Part shown: positions 1-8,783 of the stretch, piece by piece | Layout of the letters: every line of letters starts with the position of its first letter | Numbering within the stretch: the stretch's first letter is position 1 | Origin: Opitutus sp. | GTDB lineage: Bacteria > Verrucomicrobiota > Verrucomicrobiia > Opitutales > Opitutaceae | Length of the DNA: 64,000 bases | Assembly (NCBI GenBank): GCA_024707325.1 | Contig: JANPZY010000004.1 | Span: 930,001 to 994,000, forward strand | Direction of reading: 5' to 3' | Position numbers and translations under genes: made by a program | The notes under the pieces: model-generated | What the model was told of the DNA's origin: nothing | Databases searched by the model: none | The model's input: the letters and a program-made list of their open reading frames with translations, nothing else

Positions 1-834
1 GCGGGCGGCAATCTCGCCGGCACGAGTAATGCGCCGAAAAAGATCCGTCACGCGGTCGCGATCGCGTCAGGCAAAGGCGGCGTCGGCAAAAGCACGTTTG
101 CCGTGAATCTCGCGTGCGCGCTCGCCCAACTCCTCGAGTCGCAGGGTCGCCCCGGTCGCGTGGGTTTGATGGATTGCGACATCTATGGTCCGAGCGTGCC
201 GCTCATGATGGGCATCTCGGGACGCCCGCAAGTCGAGGGCGACGGCGCCGACGCGATGCTGATCCCGATGGAGCGCCACGGCGTCAAGGTGATGAGCATG
301 GGCTTCCTCGTGGACGACAACACGCCGGTCGTGTGGCGCGGGCCCATGATCATGAAGACGGTGCAGCAGTTCGTGCAGAACGTGAAGTGGGACGAACTCG
401 ACGTCTTGTTGATCGATTTGCCGCCGGGCACCGGCGACGCGCAGCTCTCGCTCGTGCAAACGATCCCCCTCGACGGCGCCGTGATCGTGACCACGCCGCA
501 ACCCGCTGCGACCAACGTCGCACGCAAGGGCGGCCTGATGTTCCAGAAGGTCAACGTGCCGCTGCTCGGCGTCGCAGAAAACATGAGCTATTTCGTAGAC
601 CCGGCGGGACAACGCCACGAGTTGTTCGGCAGCGGCGGTGGCCTCATCACCGCGGAAAAACTCGGCACTGTGTTGCTCGGCCAAGTCCCCCTGCTCTCCT
701 CCGTTCGCGAAGGCGGCGACTCGGGCACGCCGATTGTCGTCAGCGAACCGAAAGGCACCGCTTCGGACGTCTTCCGCGGCATCGCGGACTCGCTGCTCGC
801 GCAGCTTGCACGACCAGTGTCCCCTCGGACGTGA
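1..834 (+). CDS. mrp: Mrp/NBP35-family P-loop ATPase (Fe-S cluster carrier), 5' end missing
   Basis: The reading frame is open from base 1, so the N-terminus lies outside the window; 277 residues are visible. A deviant Walker A, GKGGVGKST, sits at visible residues 24-32. It is followed by the MDCDIYGPSVPLMMG switch region and IDLPPGTGD, which are hallmarks of the Mrp/ApbC branch of MinD-like ATPases. These act as cytoplasmic carriers of iron-sulfur clusters. The segment after ENMSYF, where many Mrp proteins have a C-x-x-C pair, reads VDPAGQRHELFG and has no cysteines. Cluster binding through that pair is therefore not possible here, although cysteine-free members exist in other phyla. A start at 103 would cut through the ATP-binding loop and is wrong. 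Confidence 0.93.
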   Translation, partial: AGGNLAGTSNAPKKIRHAVAIASGKGGVGKSTFAVNLACALAQLLESQGRPGRVGLMDCDIYGPSVPLMMGISGRPQVEGDGADAMLIPMERHGVKVMSMGFLVDDNTPVVWRGPMIMKTVQQFVQNVKWDELDVLLIDLPPGTGDAQLSLVQTIPLDGAVIVTTPQPAATNVARKGGLMFQKVNVPLLGVAENMSYFVDPAGQRHELFGSGGGLITAEKLGTVLLGQVPLLSSVREGGDSGTPIVVSEPKGTASDVFRGIADSLLAQLARPVSPRT

Positions 835-907
835 CAAACCGAGAACTCACGGCATTGACAGCGAGGGATTGCTCGCTCTCATGTTCGACCGCGCCGAGAC
901 CTGCCGA

Positions 908-1192
908 ATGACTTCATCCGCACCAGAGCCCGCGACCAGCCGAGATTTCGTCAAGCAATCCAGCCTTTATCAGGAGTTCCTGGCGGAGCGGGAAGAGATT
1001 CTGAAGCACAAGTGGATCGAGTCCGAGCGGCTCGGTTACGACATCGGTTTCGAACGCGCCCTCCTCGATTGGATTCGCAAACATCGCGAAGGCTGGCGTG
1101 CGGCACGCCGCCAGCAGCAGCAAACCAATCAGGCGGCCAGCGGAGCTTCGGCGAGTCCTTTCCCGCCGAGCACTCCGGAAGAGAAGAAATAA
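908..1192 (+). CDS. Small conserved-looking hypothetical protein
   Basis: The protein has 94 residues and an ATG start 73 bp after the Mrp stop. Residues about 11-60 form a compact, charged helical block (FVKQSSLYQEFLAEREEILK, then WIESERLGYDIGFERALLDW), followed by a Gln/Ala/Ser/Pro-rich tail. There is no signal peptide, membrane segment or cysteine motif. I do not recognise the family. The balanced helical core, and the terminator placed just after it, argue that it is a real gene rather than a chance frame. It could be co-transcribed with mrp. Function unknown. Confidence 0.6.
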   Translation: MTSSAPEPATSRDFVKQSSLYQEFLAEREEILKHKWIESERLGYDIGFERALLDWIRKHREGWRAARRQQQQTNQAASGASASPFPPSTPEEKK

Positions 1193-1204
1193 CGTTTCTC
1201 CCAA

Positions 1205-1258
1205 GCGCCACGTAGGTGGCGCCATCAAAACAAAAAGCCGGGCTTAAAGCCCGGCTTT
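1205..1258. terminator. Tandem hairpins, probable bidirectional terminator
   Basis: There is a 7-bp hairpin at 1205-1222 (GCGCCAC/GTGGCGC). A second hairpin at 1234-1258 has the stem AAAGCCGGGC/GCCCGGCTTT and loop TTAAA. The second is flanked by A and T runs on both sides, so it can end transcription from the small gene on the left and from rpmG on the right. Confidence 0.75.
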
Positions 1259-1292
1259 GGTATTTGCGGCGGGTGACTCCCGCGTGCGCAAG

Positions 1293-1457
1293 TTACTTGA
1301 TCTCTTTGTGAAGCGTGTGGCGCTTCAGGTGCGGATTGTATTTCTTCTTCTCGATGCGCTCCGTCACCGTCTTCTTGTTGCGGAACGTGAGGTAACGGGA
1401 GACGGGTTTGCCCTCTTTGCGGGCTTCGGTGCACTCCAAGGTGACGAGTTCTTGCAT
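1293..1457 (-). CDS. rpmG: 50S ribosomal protein L33 (zinc-independent type)
   Basis: The 54-residue protein reads [20 protein letters not shown], then [20 protein letters not shown] and [14 protein letters not shown], and is clearly L33. L33 sits near the E site of the large ribosomal subunit. The zinc-binding form carries two CxxC pairs; this copy keeps a single Cys (residue 9), so it belongs to the cysteine-poor 'C-minus' class. It is transcribed toward the terminator at 1234-1258. No strong Shine-Dalgarno sequence is visible before the ATG, which is common for genes in this window. Confidence 0.95.
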   Translation of the reverse strand: MQELVTLECTEARKEGKPVSRYLTFRNKKTVTERIEKKKYNPHLKRHTLHKEIK

Positions 1458-1571
1458 GGTGGTAAATGGATTGAAGGGTCAGAGCAAAGGCCCGGCCCCA
1501 CGAGGTGCAACCTAAAAGTAGGAACCGATCGGAACGGCTCCAAGTCGTGCGCAGCCCGAATTCTTCCCGCC

Positions 1572-2912
1572 TCAGCGGCGTTTTTCCGTCAGCGGCAGCA
1601 TCACGCCCCGGCGGAACAGGGTCACTTGGCCCGTGCTCGAGGAAACCACAATCGAGATGCAATGGGCGGCGACACTGATCGCGGCCGCGGCCGCGTGGCG
1701 ACTGCCCAGACCACTGGGCAGCACGTGATCGCTGTCGGTGGCCTGAATCAAACTGCCGGCCGATTCCACGACCCCGTCGCCACGAATCACGAAGGCGCCG
1801 TCGATGGACGAAAACTCCTTGATCGTTTCGTCCATGAACGGATTCAGGATGTTTCGATCCTCTTCCTTGTATCCGTAAAATGGATTCAGAACGAGCGGCT
1901 TGGTCAGCGTGGCCACGCGCTCGTTGTCACCGACCACGAACAGGCACCCGACCGGCCGGCCTTCGCGGCCCTCCACCGACAACTCGGTGGCCACCGCGAT
2001 CACGCGTTCGAGCACCTCGGGCTTCACGTCCTCGGGCAGCAGGTCGTTCTGGCCGGTGAGCAGCGTCTGGAACTCGCGCTCGATGTCCACGACGGTGAGC
2101 GTGTCCACCTGATTGGAACCCGTCATGCCGCCGATGCAGCAGATGCGGTCGTGGAATGAAATCATGCCGCGCGTCAGCGCGACGAGGATCGCGCTGCGGA
2201 GTTGCGCCATGCGCTGCGTCGAGAACGAGCGCACTTGAATCGTCTCGGCGAACTCCTTCGAGCCCTCACTGGGCTCGATGGGGTTTCGGGTGACGAGAAT
2301 CGTCTTCAGCTTGTTGTTCAGCGCGCCGGCTTCGATGCCGCCGATGAACGTATCGCCAAACACCATCACCGCGCGGCAGCCTGCGCCTTTCGCGACGCGC
2401 TCGGCTTCGCGGAACATGAGTCGGTTGACGCGATTTTGCTGTGCGTAAACGGGCCGCACTCCGCCAAGTCCACCGATCAACTGCTCGTGCAGCGCGTCGA
2501 GATCGGGTGCGTTGACGAGCCCGCGCACGAGCTCCGGCTCCTCGACCTGCCGCGCGATCGACGCGAGCACCTGGAGATAATCGCGGGCGTTTTCCCCCGC
2601 GATGAGCATGAAGATGAGGTGAACGCGCTCCTCGGCCAGCGCGCCATCGTGCCGGATGCCGGCGCGGCTGCGCCCGATCGCAAGGATGTAGCGGCGCGAC
2701 ATCTTCACGCGCACGTGCGGCAGCGCGACACCTTGACCGAGATACGTGGTCATCGTGCTCTCGCGCGCGAGCAGGCCTTTCAGCAGCGCATCGGGCTTGA
2801 GGTCAGGAAATTTCTCGACGCAGACGGACAGCAGCTCGCGCAACGCGCCTTCGAGATCCGTGCTGTGCAGATCGACGATGCGGTTGCGCGCGATGATTTT
2901 GTCCAGCCGCAT
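1572..2912 (-). CDS. PTS EIIA / PK_C-like / DAC fusion: predicted diadenylate (c-di-AMP) cyclase
   Basis: The 446-residue protein has three parts. Residues 1-150 match a fructose/nitrogen-type PTS EIIA domain, with the phosphorylatable histidine motif GVALPHVRV (His66). Residues about 160-285 look like the pyruvate-kinase C-terminal-like alpha/beta domain that precedes DAC in archaeal CdaZ-type enzymes. Residues about 290-446 are a DAC (DisA_N) domain with the DGA motif at 371-373 and the RHR-type motif, here SRHAAAAA, at 404-411. The DAC domain condenses two ATP into c-di-AMP. No membrane segment is present, unlike CdaA. The fusion suggests that c-di-AMP synthesis senses PTS phosphorylation state, which is inference. 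It lies in a minus-strand series with nuoA upstream and rpmG downstream. Confidence 0.88.
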   Translation of the reverse strand: MRLDKIIARNRIVDLHSTDLEGALRELLSVCVEKFPDLKPDALLKGLLARESTMTTYLGQGVALPHVRVKMSRRYILAIGRSRAGIRHDGALAEERVHLIFMLIAGENARDYLQVLASIARQVEEPELVRGLVNAPDLDALHEQLIGGLGGVRPVYAQQNRVNRLMFREAERVAKGAGCRAVMVFGDTFIGGIEAGALNNKLKTILVTRNPIEPSEGSKEFAETIQVRSFSTQRMAQLRSAILVALTRGMISFHDRICCIGGMTGSNQVDTLTVVDIEREFQTLLTGQNDLLPEDVKPEVLERVIAVATELSVEGREGRPVGCLFVVGDNERVATLTKPLVLNPFYGYKEEDRNILNPFMDETIKEFSSIDGAFVIRGDGVVESAGSLIQATDSDHVLPSGLGSRHAAAAAISVAAHCISIVVSSSTGQVTLFRRGVMLPLTEKRR

Positions 2913-3009
2913 GAGTCAGGGCACGAACCGCCGCATCAGACGGCGACGGAGAAAGCAGAACGAGGACGAAACACGGACCAAGGGAAGCTGTGACGAGCAG
3001 CGCCGCACT

Positions 3010-3384
3010 TTATTTTTCCCACTCCAGCGCGCCCTTCTTGATTTCGTAGAGCAAACCGAGAACGAGCACGCCGATGAAAACGAAAATCGGGCCGACGATC
3101 GCGATGTTGTTCGCCAAAAATTCGCGGTAGATAAACGTCCACGGAATCAGGATCACGATCTCGAGATCGAACAGCATGAACAGCAGCGCCGTGAGGTAGA
3201 ACTTCACGCCGAAGCGCATGTGGACTTTTCCTTCGGGAACGACACCGCACTCGTAGGCGGAATCCTTGATTTTGGATCCCTTCGCCCGCTGCCCAAAGAA
3301 GTGACTCGCACCCACCACGACACCGGTGATGCCGGCGGCGAGAAGCACTTGGATCAGAAAAGGAAAATACGCAGCGGACGTCAT
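3010..3384 (-). CDS. nuoA: NADH-quinone oxidoreductase subunit A
   Basis: The 124-residue membrane protein has three hydrophobic segments and the NuoA signature KIKDSAYECGVVPEGKVHMR followed by FGVKFYLTALLFMLFDLE. NuoA is a small membrane subunit of respiratory complex I, and the Cys in YECG is the conserved loop cysteine. I chose the ATG at 3384; a TTG at 3423 would add 13 residues lacking family resemblance. No other nuo gene lies beside it: neighbours are a DUF362-like gene upstream and the DAC fusion downstream. The rest of complex I must be encoded elsewhere, or this is an isolated extra copy. Confidence 0.92.
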   Translation of the reverse strand: MTSAAYFPFLIQVLLAAGITGVVVGASHFFGQRAKGSKIKDSAYECGVVPEGKVHMRFGVKFYLTALLFMLFDLEIVILIPWTFIYREFLANNIAIVGPIFVFIGVLVLGLLYEIKKGALEWEK

Positions 3385-3456
3385 GACAGAGGAGAATTGG
3401 CCCCAGCTCGGCGGAGCTGACAAGAGGGAAAATCGGCGCGCGTCACGAGGCCGGCC

Positions 3457-4491
3457 TCAGCGCACCTCGACGATCCGCGCGGACTTGATGTCGGTGGATC
3501 CGACTCCGAGCGTCTCGGCGAATTCCAGCGTGCGAATTTCCTCCGAGATCGGCGCGAAACCGGTCTGCTTGCGCAGACGGTCAATGCGGTCGCGCATCAA
3601 CGCGTCCATGATCACCGGATCGTTGCTCAACCAGAGCAGCGGCTCGCTGCGCGTGTAGAGCGAATTGAAGAACGGTCCGCCGATGAACTGAAAGTGCTGC
3701 AAGCTCGCGATCGTGAAGACCCAGGTCTCGCGGAGTTCCGGGATCGCGCTCATCTCGGCCACCGCGGCAGGCGCGTTGGCCGGCGAGCGGAAAAAGCGCG
3801 CGGTGTTGGAAGCGTTCCAGAGCGTGGCGTTCACCAGCGCACCGTTGATGCCGAGCATCGGATGGTCGGTGTAAACCGGGAGATTGATCCAGAAATCCGC
3901 ATCGAGAAACAGCGGCGTCGCGAGGAAACTCTTACGATCTTCATCCTTCGTCGAAGTGCTGGAGTAATCCTTCACCTGCTGCTCCGCAAAGATCGGATCG
4001 AAGCGCTGCGGCAGCGGAGAATCGTAGAACCACACCGGGTCGTAGTAGCGACCGGATTCGAGCACGTAGATCTTGTGCTTCTTGAACGGGCCCTCGCCGG
4101 TCACCAGCGACGGCAGGTAGCCGGTCATGCGCAGACGGAGCTGGTTGAGACCGACCAGAAAGATATCCTCCTCGTCGAAGCCGCGACGCTTCAGCGCAGA
4201 GATCACGCCCTTCACGAGCGGAATCGGCGTGGCGAGACCGGGCCCCGAGTCGCTGTAGATTTTGAGCCCCACTTTGCCCTTCGGACCCGGCGCGAGCTTG
4301 CGCCCCGTGGACTCCTCGAACTGCGAAATCAACGCCTCGACTTCGCGATCGTAGCTCTGCTCGTCGAAGGCCGGCAAACGGGCTTGATACACGGGAGCGG
4401 TCGCGTCGTCCGCGGCGCGCATGGTGGATAAACCCAACGGAGCCAAAGCACAGAACAAGGCGGCAACAAACCGGAGCATGGGGGAGCGCAT
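3457..4491 (-). CDS. Exported DUF362-like protein
   Basis: The 344-residue protein starts with a Sec-type signal peptide (MLRFVAALFCALAPLGLS followed by a short cleavage region). The mature part resembles DUF362 proteins: GLKIYSDSGPGLATPIPLV (substrate-loop region), DADFWINLPVYTDHPMLGIN (the usual 'vINvPvlKtH..' block) and LLWLSNDPVIMDALMRDRID (the usual 'DPVAlDav' block). DUF362 proteins are often ferredoxin-linked and of uncertain function, but no 4Fe-4S cysteine clusters are present here. ATG codons at 4491 and 4479 are both possible starts; both keep the signal peptide. It lies upstream of nuoA on the same strand with a 72-bp gap and is divergent from dnaG. Function unknown. Confidence 0.7.
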   Translation of the reverse strand: MRSPMLRFVAALFCALAPLGLSTMRAADDATAPVYQARLPAFDEQSYDREVEALISQFEESTGRKLAPGPKGKVGLKIYSDSGPGLATPIPLVKGVISALKRRGFDEEDIFLVGLNQLRLRMTGYLPSLVTGEGPFKKHKIYVLESGRYYDPVWFYDSPLPQRFDPIFAEQQVKDYSSTSTKDEDRKSFLATPLFLDADFWINLPVYTDHPMLGINGALVNATLWNASNTARFFRSPANAPAAVAEMSAIPELRETWVFTIASLQHFQFIGGPFFNSLYTRSEPLLWLSNDPVIMDALMRDRIDRLRKQTGFAPISEEIRTLEFAETLGVGSTDIKSARIVEVR

Positions 4492-4608
4492 CGTGGGTGT
4501 GAGTAGCCTGGTGGGCGGCAATGTTTCGTGCGAGGGGCGCGAAACTTGACAGTCCTCGGCGCGGGTTGAAAGTGCATTCTTCGCCGCCTTCCTCCAGCGC
4601 CGCTGTTC

Positions 4609-6504
4609 ATGCCCGCCATCAAGCCCACCTGCGTCCGCGACATCAAGTTGCGGGTCAATCTCGCTGACGTGGTCTCGCGCGTGGTCTCGTTGAAAAAGGC
4701 GGGCGGAGCGCGCTTCAAAGGGCTCTGTCCGTTTCACAACGAGAAGACGCCGTCCTTCCACTTGGACGCCGACAAAGGCTTCTACAAATGCTTCGGCTGC
4801 GGGAAAGCCGGCGACGTCATCAGCTTCGTGCGCGAGACGGAGCAGCTGACGTTCACCGAAGCGGTGGAAGCGCTCGGCAAACGGTTCGGCATCGTGATCG
4901 AATACGAAGAAGGCTCCGGCCCGAGTCGCGAGGAGCGATCGCTGCGTCAGGAAATTTTCGATCTGCACGAAGTCGCGGCGGAGCATTTTTATCAGGCGTT
5001 CAAGACGGCGGACGCGACGGGAGATTTCATGCGTCGTTACTGGACCGAACAGCGCAAATTCGCGCCCGAACTCGCGGACGAGTTCAAGATCGGCGCCGTC
5101 GACGCAGCTGGCAGCGGACTCGGCGCCGCCCTGCTCAAGCGCCGCTACTCCGAGGAAGCGCTGCGCCGCTGCGGTTTGTTTTTCATTCACGACGACGCGC
5201 AGATCACGCTCGGGGCGCTGCGTCCGCGGTTTCGCGGGCGTTTGATGATCCCCATTCGCGATCATCAAGGCCGCGTGGTCGCGTTCACCGCGCGACAAAC
5301 CGATCTGACGCCGCCCGACGATCCCGCGCGCGAAGCGAAATACGTGAACTCGCCGGAGACGCCGATCTTCACGAAGGGAAATCTCCTCTTCAACTTGGAC
5401 CGCGCGCGCACCGCCGTGGGCGAAGGGCATCCGTTCGTGCTCGTGGAAGGCCAGCTCGACGCGCTGCGTTGTTGGTCAGTGGGCCTGAAAACTGCGGTGG
5501 CTCCGCAAGGCACGTCGATCACCGAGAGTCAGCTCGTGCTGCTGCGGCGTTATCATTCGCAGATTGAGTGCTTCTTCGACAGCGACAGCGCGGGGCAAAA
5601 AGCCGCGCTGCGCTTCCTGCCGATGGCGCTGAAGGCGGAGTTGGAAGTGCGCTTCCTGACCCTCGCCGGAGCGTCCAAACTCGATCCCGATCTGCTGTTT
5701 CTCGAAAAAGGCCTGCCCGCCTACGACGAGGTGCGACGTTCCTCGATGAGCGCAATGGCGTTCGCCTGCCGCGCCGTGCTCCCGGAAGGCAGTGCGGCCA
5801 GCGCGGAGCAAAAAGCGCGCGCCGCCCAGGCGCTCTTCGAACTCGTGTCGGCCGCCCCGGGCGAGATCGCGCGCTCCGAGTTCCTCAACGAAGCCGCCGG
5901 ACATTTGCGCATCGCCACGCCCGCGCTGCACAAGGATTTCCAGAGCTTCATCCAACGCCAAAGCCGAATGGGCGCTCGCGGCGCGCGGGCTGAAGAAGCG
6001 CCCCCCACTCCACCGCCGGCTTCGCGAGTTGCTGCCCCGGTGCACACGGCCGAGCGGGATTTATTGTTCATCTGCTTGCACTTTGACTGGCTCGGGAAAC
6101 CCTTGAGCGCAGCTCTCCCCCACGACTGGATCGACACCCGGCACACCGCCGGCGCGCTTTTGAACCGGTTTTTGGCAGAATTTGAGCACGATACCTGGCC
6201 CGGCCGCGACAACCTCGACTCTTTGATTGAAAACGACGAGGAGCGCGCCTTGCTCGCATCGCTTCTTTTCGACACCCCCGTAGATGGCGGCACTTACAAG
6301 GACTTCGGCGATCCCAAACGGAAAGCCGAGCAGGCTTTGAATGAGCTGCGCACCCGGGCCTTCGAGCCGCTCTTGCGGGAAATAGAACTTGCTTTAGCCA
6401 ACGCCCACACGGACAGTAACAGTGACCCAAATTCACTCTTAAAACGACGCTCCGAGATCCAACGCCAGCTCCGTCAACCGCTCGGCTTAGCCGTAGCGGT
6501 TTAG
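4609..6504 (+). CDS. dnaG: DNA primase
   Basis: The protein has 631 residues. The N-terminal CHC2 zinc finger uses Cys40, His43, Cys61 and Cys64 (CPFHNEKTPSFH, then YKCFGCGKAGD). The catalytic core carries the TOPRIM motifs VLVEGQLDALR and CFFDSDSAGQ, and the C-terminal helical region would contact the DnaB helicase. It makes RNA primers for Okazaki fragments. It lies 26 bp upstream of rpoD, so the two probably form the classic macromolecular-synthesis operon, here without rpsU. The C-terminal linker around residues 455-490 is Ala/Pro-rich. Confidence 0.97.
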   Translation: MPAIKPTCVRDIKLRVNLADVVSRVVSLKKAGGARFKGLCPFHNEKTPSFHLDADKGFYKCFGCGKAGDVISFVRETEQLTFTEAVEALGKRFGIVIEYEEGSGPSREERSLRQEIFDLHEVAAEHFYQAFKTADATGDFMRRYWTEQRKFAPELADEFKIGAVDAAGSGLGAALLKRRYSEEALRRCGLFFIHDDAQITLGALRPRFRGRLMIPIRDHQGRVVAFTARQTDLTPPDDPAREAKYVNSPETPIFTKGNLLFNLDRARTAVGEGHPFVLVEGQLDALRCWSVGLKTAVAPQGTSITESQLVLLRRYHSQIECFFDSDSAGQKAALRFLPMALKAELEVRFLTLAGASKLDPDLLFLEKGLPAYDEVRRSSMSAMAFACRAVLPEGSAASAEQKARAAQALFELVSAAPGEIARSEFLNEAAGHLRIATPALHKDFQSFIQRQSRMGARGARAEEAPPTPPPASRVAAPVHTAERDLLFICLHFDWLGKPLSAALPHDWIDTRHTAGALLNRFLAEFEHDTWPGRDNLDSLIENDEERALLASLLFDTPVDGGTYKDFGDPKRKAEQALNELRTRAFEPLLREIELALANAHTDSNSDPNSLLKRRSEIQRQLRQPLGLAVAV

Positions 6505-6530
6505 TTTATTTCTAGAGAAGAACACCTCAC

Positions 6531-8345
<1,815 letters not shown>

Positions 8346-8366
8346 GCCTCGCCGCTTACTTTCAGG

Positions 8367-8403
8367 CAAAACGCCGCCCCGTCTCCGGGCGGCGTTTTCT
8401 TTT
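8367..8403 (+). terminator. Rho-independent terminator of dnaG-rpoD
   Basis: The perfect stem AAAACGCCGCCC/GGGCGGCGTTTT with a 7-base loop is followed by CTTTT. It lies 21 bp after the rpoD stop codon. Confidence 0.9.
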
Positions 8404-8474
8404 CCGGCCGCGCGGGCGATTCGGAATCGCCCTTTCCCGCTTTACAGGGGAAAACGCGGGCCTAGGTTGCGGGC

Positions 8475-8720
8475 ATGGATACCCTGCCTGTCTTTTTTGC
8501 GGCGTTCGGCATTGGAGGAATGGAGCTCGTCGTCATTCTTCTGATCGTGCTCCTCCTTTTCGGAGGCGCGAAGCTCCCGTCCCTCGCGCGCGGCTTGGGC
8601 CAGTCGATCAAGGAATTCAAGAAGGCCTCTCGCGACGAAGAAGAGAAGGCTGCTGCGGCGGCCGCCACGTCGACGGCGGAGAAAAAGCCGGAAACGACCA
8701 ACACGCCTGGCGCCAACTAA
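8475..8720 (+). CDS. tatA: Sec-independent (Tat) translocase protein TatA
   Basis: The protein has 81 residues. A short N-terminal extension leads to a single transmembrane helix ([16 protein letters not shown]). The invariant FG hinge ([20 protein letters not shown]) and an amphipathic helix follow, then a Lys/Ala/Glu-rich, low-complexity tail. TatA oligomers form the pore for folded proteins. No tatC is adjacent. The gene is monocistronic, with terminators on both sides. Confidence 0.94.
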   Translation: MDTLPVFFAAFGIGGMELVVILLIVLLLFGGAKLPSLARGLGQSIKEFKKASRDEEEKAAAAAATSTAEKKPETTNTPGAN

Positions 8721-8745
8721 GGCACGGCATTCTCGCTCACTCTCT

Positions 8746-8774
8746 GCGCGCTCCACCACGGAGCGCGCTTTTTT
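8746..8774 (+). terminator. Terminator after tatA
   Basis: The stem GCGCGCTC/GAGCGCGC with a 7-base loop is followed by six T. It sits between the convergent tatA and antiporter genes. Confidence 0.85.
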
Positions 8775-8783
8775 GCGCCTGCG

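Noticed and set aside
4546..4580. TTGACA at 4546 as a dnaG promoter
   Set aside because: The distance to dnaG is plausible, but no TATAAT-like hexamer is found at the correct spacing.
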